A stretch of 64,000 nucleotides of DNA from an uncultured Campylobacter sp. (GTDB lineage Bacteria; Campylobacterota; Campylobacteria; Campylobacterales; Campylobacteraceae): NCBI RefSeq assembly GCF_937996225.1, contig NZ_CALKTC010000075.1:9538-73537 (forward strand), written 5' to 3'. Position 1 is the stretch's first letter. Each line of letters opens with the position of its first letter. Positions 1 to 9,797 of the stretch are shown piece after piece. The notes under the pieces were generated by a model. That model was given only the letters and a program-made list of their open reading frames with translations, ran no database searches and was not told where the DNA came from. The position numbers were made by a program, and so were the translations under genes.

Positions 1-913
<913 letters not shown>

Positions 914-958
914 TTAAATGCTCGGATTTTATCACTTTTAATGCTATAAATTTTAAAT

Positions 959-1558
959 TCAGCCATTTTTTTTAATCACGCGAGCGGGCACGCCTACGGC
1001 TACGCTGTCGCTAGCTATGTCGCGCACGACCGCAGCGCCTGCGCCGATGATGCAGCGCTGCCCGATACTTAGTCTCTGAATGACGCTGGCACCGATTCCA
1101 ATGTGCGAAAACGCCCCCACCTTCACGCCGCCCGCAAGCGCCGCGTTTGGGCTAATGTGCGCGAACTCGCCGATCTCGCACTCATGCTCGATTACGACGC
1201 CAGAGTTGATTATCGCGCCGCGGCCGATTTTGGCTCGCGCGTTTATCACGGCGCCTGGCATTACGACCGCGCCCTCGCCGATGACTGCGCTTGCGCTAAC
1301 GATCGCGCTTTGATGAATTAGCGTCGCTATCTCAAAACCCGCGCGCGATACTCTCTCTTGGATCTTTGCGCGAGTTTTGTTATCGCCGATTGCGATTATT
1401 ACGGGATGCTTCGGCAGATCCTCGCTAAATTTCAACCCTGCCGCGTCGTCTAAAAAAACGACCTCGCTAAATTTAACCCCGCGCGCGGCTAGCGCGACGT
1501 CCGCTACCACCAGCCCGTGTCCGCTCGCGCCGTAAACGTAAATTTTAGTTGTGCCCAT
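959..1558 (-). CDS. pglD: PglD, UDP-4-amino-sugar N-acetyltransferase
   Basis: This enzyme acetylates the 4-amino group of the PglE product with acetyl-CoA to give UDP-N,N'-diacetylbacillosamine. The 199-residue protein has the N-terminal Rossmann-like sugar-binding part with GASGHG at residues 10-15, followed from about residue 85 by left-handed beta-helix hexapeptide repeats ([14 protein letters not shown] and later turns). The catalytic base of the C. jejuni enzyme, His125, falls at exactly residue 125 here (EHECEIGEF), with the adjacent Glu kept. It overlaps the end of pglC by 14 nt, so the two are probably translationally coupled. Length and motifs are normal for the family. Confidence 0.95.
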   Translation of the reverse strand: MGTTKIYVYGASGHGLVVADVALAARGVKFSEVVFLDDAAGLKFSEDLPKHPVIIAIGDNKTRAKIQERVSRAGFEIATLIHQSAIVSASAVIGEGAVVMPGAVINARAKIGRGAIINSGVVIEHECEIGEFAHISPNAALAGGVKVGAFSHIGIGASVIQRLSIGQRCIIGAGAAVVRDIASDSVAVGVPARVIKKNG

Positions 1559-2150
1559 TAAATTTCTCCGTCGTCGCCATGCCCTCTTTATTCACGCCTT
1601 CTTTCGCAAGCACTTTTTTGATCGTTAAAAGCGCGATCTTAAGATCGAGCGCGAAGCTTAAATTTTGCGCGTAATAGGTGTCGAACTCAAATTTTTTCTC
1701 CCAGCTGATCGCGTTGCGTCCGTTTACCTGCGCAAGCCCCGTGATGCCCGGGCGCACGCTGTGTCGCAGGCGCTGCTGCGGCGAATAAAGCGGCAGATAC
1801 TCGATCAGCAGCGGGCGCGGCCCGATGAAGCTCATATCACCCTTTAGCACGTTGAAAAGCTGCGGCAGCTCATCCAGGCTTAGCGCGCGGATTTTTTTGC
1901 CGTAATCGTTCAGCCGCGCTTCGTCAGGCAGAAGCTCGCCGTCCGCGCCGCGCTCGTCGCTCATCGTTTTAAATTTATAAATTTTAAAAATTTGCTCATC
2001 AAGCCCAGGGCGAGATTGCGTAAAAATCGCGCTTTTGCTAATGTGCTTGCGGATCAAGAACCACGTAAGCGCCATCACGGGCGAAACCAAAATGATCAAA
2101 ACCAAAGCCGCCGTAAAATCGAGCGCGCGCTTTAAAAAACACTTATACAT
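1545..2150 (-). CDS. pglC: PglC, monotopic phosphoglycosyl transferase
   Basis: It transfers phospho-diNAcBac from UDP-diNAcBac to undecaprenyl phosphate at the cytoplasmic face, the first membrane step of N-glycan assembly. The 201 residues match the small PglC type: an N-terminal re-entrant membrane helix (about residues 12-33, with a Ser-Pro break), KFKTM near 60-63, the catalytic Asp93-Glu94 dyad in [19 protein letters not shown], and [14 protein letters not shown]. All catalytic landmarks are present at the usual positions. It overlaps pglA by 8 nt and pglD by 14 nt. A longer member of the same superfamily occurs at 60400-61329 and starts a different glycan. Confidence 0.95.
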   Translation of the reverse strand: MYKCFLKRALDFTAALVLIILVSPVMALTWFLIRKHISKSAIFTQSRPGLDEQIFKIYKFKTMSDERGADGELLPDEARLNDYGKKIRALSLDELPQLFNVLKGDMSFIGPRPLLIEYLPLYSPQQRLRHSVRPGITGLAQVNGRNAISWEKKFEFDTYYAQNLSFALDLKIALLTIKKVLAKEGVNKEGMATTEKFNGHN

Positions 2151-3270
2151 CGATAAATTTCCTATAAACCTCTAAATATTTTTCCGTGACGATCTTTTCG
2201 TCGTAATTTGCAAGCACCATCTCGCGCCCGTTTCGTCCCAGCCTTTCGCAAAGCGGCTCATCATCTAGCAAAATTTCGATCTTTCGCGCAAGATCATTCG
2301 CGTCGCGAGTGCGGCATATTAGACCGTTTACACCATCCTGCACGGCCTCGACGCAGCCGCTACAGTCGCTTACTACGCAGGCTCGCGCCATGCTCATCGC
2401 CTCTAAAACCGTGCGCGGAAAGCCCTCCTTGTAGCTAGGAAGTGCTAGCAGGTAACTAGCCTTCAAAAGCTTTGGTACATCATTTCTGGCACCCAGATAA
2501 TGCACCGCACCGCTTCGCAAAAACGCAGGATCAGCGGTACTTTTATTGCCCGCAAAGCCCTCGCCTACGAAGACAAATTTCGCATCCGATCGATTTTTTA
2601 AAATTTCTGCTGCTTCGTAGAATTCTCTCACGCCCTTATGCCACATCGCGCGAGCTATCATCAGTACGATCTTTTTGCCGTGCAAATCCTCGCCCAAATC
2701 CGCTGCATTAACGATTTTGGGGTTGAATCTTTCAACATTTACGCCTACACTTTTAATTCTTATGACCTTTTGCTTCGTAATAAGCCCGCGAGATAGCATA
2801 TAATCGGGATCGGCATCGTTTACAAATATGCAAGCATCTGCCTGCGAAAATGAAAATTTATAAAGTTTCTCCAAGACAGCCCTCACAAGCCTTGTTTTAA
2901 TATCATCGTCGATATAAAAGCTGCCCAGCCCCTCGACTAAGTTTATCACATATTTTATACCCGCCTCTCGAGCTGCCAGTGTACCAAACACGTTTGATTT
3001 ATGCGCAGCTGTTTGCAGCAGGTCTAAATTTAGCCTCTTTAGCTCGCGCGCAAGGGCTTTGGTGTTGCTAAATACGGTAAGCGGATTTAGGCTAGCTCGA
3101 TCAAGATCGTAGGTTATGGCATTAAAATCACGCGCTAAATCCTGCGTATAAGCGCCACGAGGAGCAATTGCAAAAACCTCGTGCCCGCGCTCTTTTAAAG
3201 CCTGCATTATCGGGCGGCGAAAGAAATGTAAGCTCATATCGGCATGGCTTAAAAACCCTATGCGAGCCAT
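2143..3270 (-). CDS. pglA: PglA, GalNAc transferase (GT4)
   Basis: It adds the first alpha-1,3-GalNAc to undecaprenyl-PP-diNAcBac. The protein reads like C. jejuni PglA along its whole length: RIGFLSHA at the N-terminus, [47 protein letters not shown], and the GT4 donor-site E-x7-E in [14 protein letters not shown] place the start at the ATG at 3270, since an AAGGA lies 9 nt before it and C. jejuni PglA begins at the equivalent MRIGF. An ATG three codons earlier (3279) is open but has its AAGGA directly against the codon. The gene follows pglB after a 60-70 nt gap that contains a 17-codon minicistron. Confidence 0.93.
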   Translation of the reverse strand: MARIGFLSHADMSLHFFRRPIMQALKERGHEVFAIAPRGAYTQDLARDFNAITYDLDRASLNPLTVFSNTKALARELKRLNLDLLQTAAHKSNVFGTLAAREAGIKYVINLVEGLGSFYIDDDIKTRLVRAVLEKLYKFSFSQADACIFVNDADPDYMLSRGLITKQKVIRIKSVGVNVERFNPKIVNAADLGEDLHGKKIVLMIARAMWHKGVREFYEAAEILKNRSDAKFVFVGEGFAGNKSTADPAFLRSGAVHYLGARNDVPKLLKASYLLALPSYKEGFPRTVLEAMSMARACVVSDCSGCVEAVQDGVNGLICRTRDANDLARKIEILLDDEPLCERLGRNGREMVLANYDEKIVTEKYLEVYRKFIDV

Positions 3271-3311
3271 CTGCTGCATTCCTTGCTTGGCGTTGCGAGA
3301 TTAAATTTCAT
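3258..3311 (-). CDS. Possible 17-codon leader minicistron ahead of pglA
   Basis: Between pglB and pglA there is an ATG at 3311 preceded by a good ribosome-binding site (AAGGAG, 6 nt spacing). It opens a 17-codon frame that ends at TAG (3258-3260), just past both candidate pglA starts and in another frame. Its start signal is stronger than that of pglA. It could feed ribosomes into pglA by coupling, or could be a chance frame. No function is claimed for the peptide. Confidence 0.3.
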   Translation of the reverse strand: MKFNLATPSKECSRWLA

Positions 3312-3343
3312 AAATTTCTCCTTAGCTTGCGGCAAAATTTTAT

Positions 3344-6124
3344 CTAGCGCTTTAATTTATAAACTTTCACGGCAGGGCTTAAGATCACAGGCTCGAATAG
3401 CTCGGGCCTATATCTTTCAAATACAAAAAGCTGAATGTAGCTTGAGTTTAGCATCGTCTTATCTAGCAGCAAAAATCGCCCGTAATCGCGCATGAAAATC
3501 ACGTAAAATTGCGCGCTGCTGTCCATATTAAACTCTTTTACCGAAAGCTTGCCGCTCGCGTCGTAGCTCGTTTCGTAAAAGGTATTGATCGCAAATTTTC
3601 TGCCGCTATATTCTAAATTTAAAAGGCTCGGCGAGATCGAAAAGCCGTTGTCCATATGCACGCCGCTTTGATCCTGAACAAACCTATCGCTCGTTATGAA
3701 AAACAGCTCACTTAGCTGCTTGCCGTCGGTGATGTCGATGTTTGAAAACTGTGTGACGACGGGGAAGATATTCATCATGCGATCGGGCAGGATGTAGTAG
3801 ATGTCGCGCGTAGGCCTTGGCGGCTTAAAATCGGCTAGCCCCAAGCTTAAGATAAAATCATTTACATCAGTCGCGTTGTAATCTTTTAAAATTTGCTTTA
3901 GCTTGTTTGGAATTTTTTCGCTATATCCGCGCTCGGTGTATTCGACATCCAGGCGCGCCATATTTGCGGAACTCATCTGATCTCTAAAAAGCGCAAAGCT
4001 AACGGGAAAATTATCGTTGCCGAGGTGTTTGCCACCGTCGATGAGGGTCTTTACGTCGCTGTAATAGCGTATGCCATATCCGTAGTCCCACCATGAAAGC
4101 GCGTAGTCTTCGCGCTGCGCCTTATCTTTGAGCTCATCTAGCACCCGCACCTCGCTTTTATAAAAGACCGTATCGACCTTGTACGAGACGATGTGCTGCC
4201 ACGCGGGATAAATAGCAAGCGCCGTCAAAATAAGCAGTATCGCGCGTCCCGCGATCTTTGGCAGATCCAAGCGCTTTACGCAAAAATACAAAATATATCC
4301 GAAACTTAGTCCCATCACACCCACGGCATAGATCGTAAATCTAAGGCCCGCTTTGTTCGCCGCAAAGCCCAAAAGCAGAAGTGGGATCGAGAGCAAAAAT
4401 TCCTTATGTCTAAAGCAAAGCACTAAATATCCGATCGTCGCGATCACGAAAACCGCGACGTGCGAGCTGATGCGCTCCATAAAGATCTTAGGCGGCACGA
4501 TGCCCGATTCTTGGATCGTTTGATTGACGTTGAAAAAATGAAATGCCGTATCGGCGTTGTCCGCAAAGGAGCGGAAGATATAAAATTTTGCCTGAAAGAT
4601 GATCGGGCTAAGACCTCCGTTTGCGACGAAAAAGACTACGGCAAGCGCGCCGATAATCGCTAAAATTTTAAAATTTAATAGCTTTCCTTTAAATGCAAAG
4701 AGCCAAAATAGCGTAAGCGAGATTAAAATTTTAGCTACCAGCGGCGTGGAGCAAAGCGCGATCAAAAAGATGATCATCGCTTCGTAATTTACCGCACTTT
4801 TTCGCTTAAAAATCAGCGTGTAGGCGAAAAACATGGCGAGCATCATGGAATTTAGCGAGAAGCTGGACGGATACCACCACATATAAAATATCGTAAACGC
4901 GCCCAGCCAAAACAGCGTGCTGCGCGAACCGCGCGTGCAGATACGGATGAGCGCCCACAAGATACACATCGCAAGCATGATATTTAACATATCGGTGTCG
5001 TAATACCCCGCCATAGTGCGGTTGTAGTAGCTATTCGCCACGCTCGCGACAAGCGCGCCGATGAAGCCCGCGCGCATGCAGCGAAACTCGCTTGAAATCA
5101 GCAAGATCGGCACTACGATGAGCGAGCTAAACAAAGCCGGCAGATAAACGAATATCGTCTCGATTTTAAAGGGTAAAATTTCAGCCAAAAACGCCGTCAA
5201 AATCGAAAGCGGCGCGCTAAAATAGCTAAGATCGTTAGGCTGATGAAAGCCGGCGAGACGGTCGCGCGCGCCCTCTGCAAAGGCGTAGCCGTCGTTGGTG
5301 TTTATCATCAGCTCGCCGTCCCAAAAAAAGTAGTTCGGAAATCCGCTCGCCCAATACACCCACCACATACGAAACGCCACGCTAAAGGCAAACGCGAACA
5401 AAATCATCAGCAAAATATGCTTGGAGAACTCATAATTTTTTATAAAACCAAAAATTCTACGCCTGGCAGGAAGCGCGCCAGCTGCCTGATTTTTAGAATT
5501 TTGGGAATTTTCTGCTGTGGGGCTTTTAGAATTATCAGAATTTATGCCGTTTGTAGAATTTAAAGTACTTGCGGAATTCGCATTTTTAAATTTAGCCAAA
5601 TTAGCGGCTTTTGCGGAATTTTTATTTGTAGAGTTCGCAACGCCAGCGGAATTTTTATTTGTAGAATTTTTGCTCGTGGAATTTGCAGTGCCCTTTAAAT
5701 TTGAGTTTGTAGAATTTGCACCTGCGGAATTTTCAGAATTTACCGAGGCGGAATTTTGTCCGCTTGATTTTTTAGCCTTTTTGGATTTTTTTTGTGCTCG
5801 CGTTTTTGCAGAAACAGCGCGCGCTTGATCGTCGCTTAAATTTTTAACGCCGGCGTGCGCGGAATTTTTGCTCGCAGAATTTTTTGCATCAAGCGCGGAA
5901 TTTTTATCGCTTTTAAGTACGGCGTCCTCGCTACCCTCAATCTCGGCATTTTCGCCGTTAAAATTCTCTCCACCGCCTGCGGAATACTCTGCGTCAAAAT
6001 TTCCCTCACTAGCAAAATTTTCGCTTAAGGCAGCTTTGTCGGCACCCATTGATTGCGCGCCTTTTTGATCGTCCGATCCTTCGTCGATCTCTCTGACGCT
6101 AAAAGCCTTTTTTTCTTCACCCAC
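3344..6124 (-). CDS. pglB: PglB, oligosaccharyltransferase with long Asn/Ser-rich N-terminal extension
   Basis: The integral-membrane enzyme that moves the finished glycan from undecaprenyl-PP to Asn in D/E-X-N-X-S/T sequons, on the periplasmic side. The catalytic core starts near residue 230 and keeps NTNDGYAFAEGARD (the Asp that corresponds to Asp54 in C. jejuni, here about 278), SYYNRTMAGYYDTDM, FNVNQTIQES, SWWDYGYG at about 677-684 and KTLIDGGKHLG. The core is of normal length, but about 225 extra residues precede the first membrane helix. They are acidic at first, with a basic patch (about 108-120), then strings of NSA/NST/KNS. Such an N-terminus should be cytoplasmic, so it should not be self-glycosylated. 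The start is GTG at 6124 behind an AAGGA; the pglJ stop lies 3 nt before it. Confidence 0.93.
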   Translation of the reverse strand: MGEEKKAFSVREIDEGSDDQKGAQSMGADKAALSENFASEGNFDAEYSAGGGENFNGENAEIEGSEDAVLKSDKNSALDAKNSASKNSAHAGVKNLSDDQARAVSAKTRAQKKSKKAKKSSGQNSASVNSENSAGANSTNSNLKGTANSTSKNSTNKNSAGVANSTNKNSAKAANLAKFKNANSASTLNSTNGINSDNSKSPTAENSQNSKNQAAGALPARRRIFGFIKNYEFSKHILLMILFAFAFSVAFRMWWVYWASGFPNYFFWDGELMINTNDGYAFAEGARDRLAGFHQPNDLSYFSAPLSILTAFLAEILPFKIETIFVYLPALFSSLIVVPILLISSEFRCMRAGFIGALVASVANSYYNRTMAGYYDTDMLNIMLAMCILWALIRICTRGSRSTLFWLGAFTIFYMWWYPSSFSLNSMMLAMFFAYTLIFKRKSAVNYEAMIIFLIALCSTPLVAKILISLTLFWLFAFKGKLLNFKILAIIGALAVVFFVANGGLSPIIFQAKFYIFRSFADNADTAFHFFNVNQTIQESGIVPPKIFMERISSHVAVFVIATIGYLVLCFRHKEFLLSIPLLLLGFAANKAGLRFTIYAVGVMGLSFGYILYFCVKRLDLPKIAGRAILLILTALAIYPAWQHIVSYKVDTVFYKSEVRVLDELKDKAQREDYALSWWDYGYGIRYYSDVKTLIDGGKHLGNDNFPVSFALFRDQMSSANMARLDVEYTERGYSEKIPNKLKQILKDYNATDVNDFILSLGLADFKPPRPTRDIYYILPDRMMNIFPVVTQFSNIDITDGKQLSELFFITSDRFVQDQSGVHMDNGFSISPSLLNLEYSGRKFAINTFYETSYDASGKLSVKEFNMDSSAQFYVIFMRDYGRFLLLDKTMLNSSYIQLFVFERYRPELFEPVILSPAVKVYKLKR
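5480..5914 (-). repeat. Asn/Ser/Ala-rich coding island in pglB
   Basis: About 145 codons (residues 71-215) made of irregular repeats such as KNSA, NSTN and ENSAG. The DNA shows the recurring word AAATTCCGC and near variants (GGAATTTTT on the plus strand). The word recurs in islands within other genes of this window. The reading frame is kept throughout. Confidence 0.75.
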
Positions 6125-6126
6125 GC

Positions 6127-7245
6127 CTATTTTCCTTCGTCAATTTGTTCTATTTTTGCGATCAGCTCGCTTGCTATCCGTTTTTTATCGAAAAACGAGG
6201 CTTTAATTTTAGCCTTTTTCTCATAAAATTTTACATAATTTTCATCATTCAGCGCTTTTTGCATCGCCGCTTGGGTGCTTTCTAGATCGTTCACACCCAC
6301 CAGCACGCCCCATTCGCTCTGCCCCATAAGCTCGCGCGCACCGCTTTGATGATCGCTTGAAATCACGAGCTTGCCGCACGCAAGAGCTTCGATGAGCGCG
6401 TTTGAAAACCCCTCAAAAAGGCTTACGAAAACAAACGCGTAGCATCTGGCCATATATTTATACGGGTTTGCGTCAAAGCCCAAAAGCTTCACGCGACCGC
6501 CCAAGCCTAGCTCCTCTATCAGAGCCTCAAGCTCGGCTCGCAGCACGCCGTCGCCCAAGATCAGCAGGTCTTTGTCATTATTTTTTAAATTCGCATACGC
6601 GCGGATCAAAAGCGCGTGGTTTTTGCCCGCATCGAGCCTGCCGACGCTTAGGAAAAAGGGCCTCTGCTGCGCGATAGGCTCGCTCGCTTTACGGCCGATC
6701 TCATCAAGATCGATCGCGTTATACAGCACGCTCATCTTGCGCTCATCGATTCCGAAATTATCCGCCAGATCGCGCAGATTTCCAAGCGAGTTTGGAAAGA
6801 TAAAATCAGCCTTTGGATAGAGTTTGCGCAGCAGAAGCTTTGAAATTTTGGATTTGAAACTCGCATCTTTATACAGCACCGACGGCGTCGAGCATTCGTT
6901 AAAAATCATCGTTCCGCCCAATCCGTAAACTCGCGCCAGCGCCGCCACGTAACAAGGGCGGTTCATCCAAACAAAGTGGATGTCGATACCCAGCCTCTCG
7001 CATAGCTTTTTGTAGCGCAGCGCCAAAAACGGCAGCTTTGCAAGCTTCAGCAGTCCGTTTTCAAAAGGGGCTGATTTTTCGATGAAATGGATCTGCACGC
7101 CGCTTGGAATTTCATAAAAAATCCTCTCGTTCATCAGCACCAGATGCACTTCGTAGCGCGCCTTAAGCTCGCCTAATAGGTTGCTTACGACGCGCTCGGC
7201 GCCGCCGCCGCCCATCGAATATATAAAAACGCTTAATTTCTTCAT
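6127..7245 (-). CDS. pglJ: PglJ, GalNAc transferase (GT4)
   Basis: It adds the second GalNAc to the lipid-linked glycan. The 372 residues follow C. jejuni PglJ closely: KLSVFIYSMGGGGAERVV at the N-terminus, YEIPSGVQIHFIEKS, LPFLALRYKKLCERLGID, FNECSTPSVLYKD, LYNAIDLDEIGRKA, SVGRLDAGKNHALLIRAYA, LLGFDANPYKYMA, and E-x7-E in FEGFSNALIEAL. It is the best PglJ candidate among the three related GT4 genes here. It ends 3 nt before the GTG of pglB. Upstream there is a 246-nt gap before the next GT4 gene, so a separate promoter is possible. Confidence 0.92.
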   Translation of the reverse strand: MKKLSVFIYSMGGGGAERVVSNLLGELKARYEVHLVLMNERIFYEIPSGVQIHFIEKSAPFENGLLKLAKLPFLALRYKKLCERLGIDIHFVWMNRPCYVAALARVYGLGGTMIFNECSTPSVLYKDASFKSKISKLLLRKLYPKADFIFPNSLGNLRDLADNFGIDERKMSVLYNAIDLDEIGRKASEPIAQQRPFFLSVGRLDAGKNHALLIRAYANLKNNDKDLLILGDGVLRAELEALIEELGLGGRVKLLGFDANPYKYMARCYAFVFVSLFEGFSNALIEALACGKLVISSDHQSGARELMGQSEWGVLVGVNDLESTQAAMQKALNDENYVKFYEKKAKIKASFFDKKRIASELIAKIEQIDEGK

Positions 7246-7491
7246 CCCTTTACCTTTTAAATATCGCTGCCGCGCCCTAAATTTAAGCTTTAGTTCCGCT
7301 TTTTATGCGAGCATACGCCGCGCCGTTTAAATTTAGCGCGTTTTGCGCTGCCTCCAAGCGGGCAAAATTTCATCGCGCGATGCGGCTTTGTAAATTTAAA
7401 CGCGCCGTTTTGCTCGGGCGCAAGACGCCATCTTAGCACACCGAAGTTTAAATTTATCTCTGCGCGGTGCTAAGGCATCGATAAGCGGCTG

Positions 7492-8535
7492 CTATTTGCG
7501 TGCAAACCGATCGATCAAGCCCTGCCAGAGCTCGACTATGCGCTCTTGCGAAAACTCGTCTAAATTTTCATTTGCATTTTGCACGAGAGCGTCTCGCAGC
7601 GCCTCATCACGCATTAAAATTTCAAGCTTGCTCGCAAGTTCATTCGCATCGCCGCATTTAAACAAAATGCCGCTAAAGCCGTCTTTTATGAGCTCTTTTG
7701 CGCCCGCCGTGTCGCTGCTAAGCCGTGCACAGCCGTAAAACGCAGACTCGATCAGCACGTTCGAAAGCCCTTCATTAAGCGAACTGAGCACAAAAATTTT
7801 GGCTTCTTTATACAGTTCGCTCACGTCCTGCTTATGCCCTAAAAATCGCACTTCAAGCCCAAGCTGTGCTGCCAGCTCGCGCAAGCTTTCGCGCAGCGAG
7901 CCGTCGCCCGCGATTAAAATTTCCCACTTCGCAAGCAGGCTTTTATCGATCCTGCTTAGCGCGTCAAAGTAAATTTCATACCCCTTTACGGGCTCGAGCC
8001 TGCCGACGCTTAAGATCACGTTTCGCTTAACGCCCTTGGTATCGCAAATATCGCCGAAAAAGGGGTTATGCACGACGAAGCAGTTTTTGACAAATCGCGA
8101 ATAGTACTCAAAATCCGAACGCGTAAGCACCGTAAGCGCGTCCGCTTTTTTATAGCACAGATCGCGCACGCGGCTAAAAAGCCCGCTTCGCAGATAATCG
8201 TGCGCGTTGTGCTCGGTCGCGATGAGCGGGATACCTAGCCCAAAGCTTGCGATCACGCACGCTACGTTCGTCCAGTCCATAAAGCTGATGATGACGCTTG
8301 GGCGCTCGCGCTTGAAGCACTCGCGCAAAATTCTGTATTTATCGAACCTGCCGCCATTTTTGTAAACATCCAGATGCAAAAATTTTATCTTTTCGCTAAA
8401 TTTATACCTGCCCTCGTCGTTTTCCAAAATCGCGATCGTAACGTCGTTTGCGCGCGCAAAATGGTTCGCCAAAACCTGCAGCACGCGCTCTGCACCGCCG
8501 TTTCTAAGCGCTGCGATGACGAATAAAATTTTCAT
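7492..8535 (-). CDS. PglH-like GT4 glycosyltransferase, copy 1
   Basis: A 347-residue GT-B fold enzyme with the PglH/PglJ type N-terminus (KILFVIAALRNGGAERVL), an IISFMDWTNVAC motif, ATEHNAHDYLRS, SVGRLEPVKGYEIYFDALSRID, IAGDGSLR and a donor site NEGLSNVLIESAFYG. C. jejuni PglH carries FISFLDTTNIACILANIGL and SEHSNEAYLKP at the matching places, so this belongs to the PglH branch. A second PglH-like gene lies at 9797-10876. One may add GalNAc as PglH does and the other a different hexose, or both may act in sequence. Its start overlaps the stop of the GT2 gene by 4 nt. Confidence 0.8.
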   Translation of the reverse strand: MKILFVIAALRNGGAERVLQVLANHFARANDVTIAILENDEGRYKFSEKIKFLHLDVYKNGGRFDKYRILRECFKRERPSVIISFMDWTNVACVIASFGLGIPLIATEHNAHDYLRSGLFSRVRDLCYKKADALTVLTRSDFEYYSRFVKNCFVVHNPFFGDICDTKGVKRNVILSVGRLEPVKGYEIYFDALSRIDKSLLAKWEILIAGDGSLRESLRELAAQLGLEVRFLGHKQDVSELYKEAKIFVLSSLNEGLSNVLIESAFYGCARLSSDTAGAKELIKDGFSGILFKCGDANELASKLEILMRDEALRDALVQNANENLDEFSQERIVELWQGLIDRFARK

Positions 8536-9797
8536 TTTAGCTTCCGATAAATTTTATAAAATAGCCGCAAAAGCGCGGGGCTAGCGTAAAACAAGACCAT
8601 CATCAGCGTCTGCGTGCGGCTTGCATGCGCCGCGAAAAATCCAAAATCCAGCCGCTCGCGCACCAAAGCGTGCAGTGAGCGGATCTGATCCACAGCTTCT
8701 GCAGCGCTTAAAGGAGAGCGGGGATCTGCGATCTTTCTTTGCGACGCGGAATTCTGCTCGGAATTTCGCATATAATTTTGCTCGGAGGAATTTTTAAATG
8801 CAGAATTTTTACTGCATGCGCAAGACAAACTATCAGCACCGCGCGAATCTGCCTCGTTTGCCAAGCTGCACATATTAGCCTCGGAAGGAGAAGTCGCATC
8901 TCCATCCGAACTTGCAGGATCAAAACTCGATTTGATAATTAAAAACGCCGTATTCAGCGCGGATTCGCAGCGAGTAAAATTAGCCTCACGCGCCAAGCTT
9001 GGATAATTCGCAGCGATCGCCTCAGTATAGCGGCGCACCGCAGCGATGACCGCAAGATGCCTGCGCGCAAATGAGTTTACGGTCGAGCCCGCCCTTACGC
9101 GGTAAAAATATAAAATTTCATCCGTGCACGCCGTAATAGAAGCGTTAAAAATATCAAAAAATATCGCCACATCCTCATAGATCTGCCCCGCAGGAAAGCG
9201 CAAAGCAGTGAAAATTTCGCGAGCAAACAGCGCGCGCCAAACCGCGGTGCTAAAATACGGATCCTGCGTGCAGCTGCGTCTAAAAAGCTCTTGCGGCGAT
9301 ATTTTATATTCGCCTGCGCAGGTATTTAAATTTGCAGCTCCCCCTGGATTGCTAATCTCTTTAGAATTTTGATTTTCTTTAAAATTCAAAACCGCCTTGA
9401 AATTATTTATTTCGCTCTCGTCGCTAAATGCCGTGTAGCCGCACATAGCTATTTTGGTGCAAAATTTCTGCGTCAGGCGAAAAAGCGTCTCAATCAAATC
9501 AAGGCTTATCAAATCGTCGCTATCTACGAAACTGATAAACTCCCCGCGAGCGACATCCAAAGCAGCGTTTCGCGCGCTAGCCTGCCCGCCGTTTGGTTTA
9601 TGCAGCACGCACACACGGGGATCGCGCGCAGCGTATTCGTCGCAAATCGCCTCGCTGCCGTCATTTGAGCCATCATCTACGAGCAAAATTTCTAAGTTCG
9701 TATAGGTCTGCGCCGTGATGCGCTCCATGCAAGCGCGCAGAAATTCTTTGACATTATAAACGGGGATGATGACCGAGATTAGGGGATTTTTGCTCAT
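8532..9797 (-). CDS. GT2 glycosyltransferase in the PglI position, with two low-complexity inserts
   Basis: A family-2 (GT-A) transferase: ISVIIPVYNVKEFLRAC at residues 8-24, LLVDDGSNDGS, NGGQASARN and the nucleotide-sugar DxD-type FVDSDD at 90-95. It sits where C. jejuni has PglI, which adds the branching glucose, so a branch-adding role is plausible but not proven. At 421 residues it is about 110 longer than C. jejuni PglI. The extra length is largely accounted for by two inserts: about residues 132-165 (NQNSKEISNPGGAAN) and 292-362 (SKNSAFKNSSEQN and similar). The C-terminus LLRLFYKIYRKLK is a basic, hydrophobic membrane-contacting tail. It overlaps neighbours by 4 nt and 1 nt, so the block is one operon. 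Confidence 0.82.
   Translation of the reverse strand: MSKNPLISVIIPVYNVKEFLRACMERITAQTYTNLEILLVDDGSNDGSEAICDEYAARDPRVCVLHKPNGGQASARNAALDVARGEFISFVDSDDLISLDLIETLFRLTQKFCTKIAMCGYTAFSDESEINNFKAVLNFKENQNSKEISNPGGAANLNTCAGEYKISPQELFRRSCTQDPYFSTAVWRALFAREIFTALRFPAGQIYEDVAIFFDIFNASITACTDEILYFYRVRAGSTVNSFARRHLAVIAAVRRYTEAIAANYPSLAREANFTRCESALNTAFLIIKSSFDPASSDGDATSPSEANMCSLANEADSRGADSLSCACSKNSAFKNSSEQNYMRNSEQNSASQRKIADPRSPLSAAEAVDQIRSLHALVRERLDFGFFAAHASRTQTLMMVLFYASPALLRLFYKIYRKLK
8712..8924 (-). repeat. Asn/Ser-rich coding island in the GT2 gene
   Basis: Residues about 292-362 of the GT2 protein: acidic and Ser/Ala-rich at first, then KNSAFKNSSEQN, MRNSEQNSASQ. The plus strand shows GGAATTC and GGAATTT words at 8748-8805. 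A shorter insert of like composition lies at about 9303-9404. Both fall outside the GT-A catalytic core. Confidence 0.65.

Noticed and set aside
5517..5828. Plus-strand frame with repeats like VEFATPAEFLFVEF
   Set aside because: It is the complement of the Asn/Ser island in pglB. It has no ribosome-binding site, and pglB on the other strand is certain.
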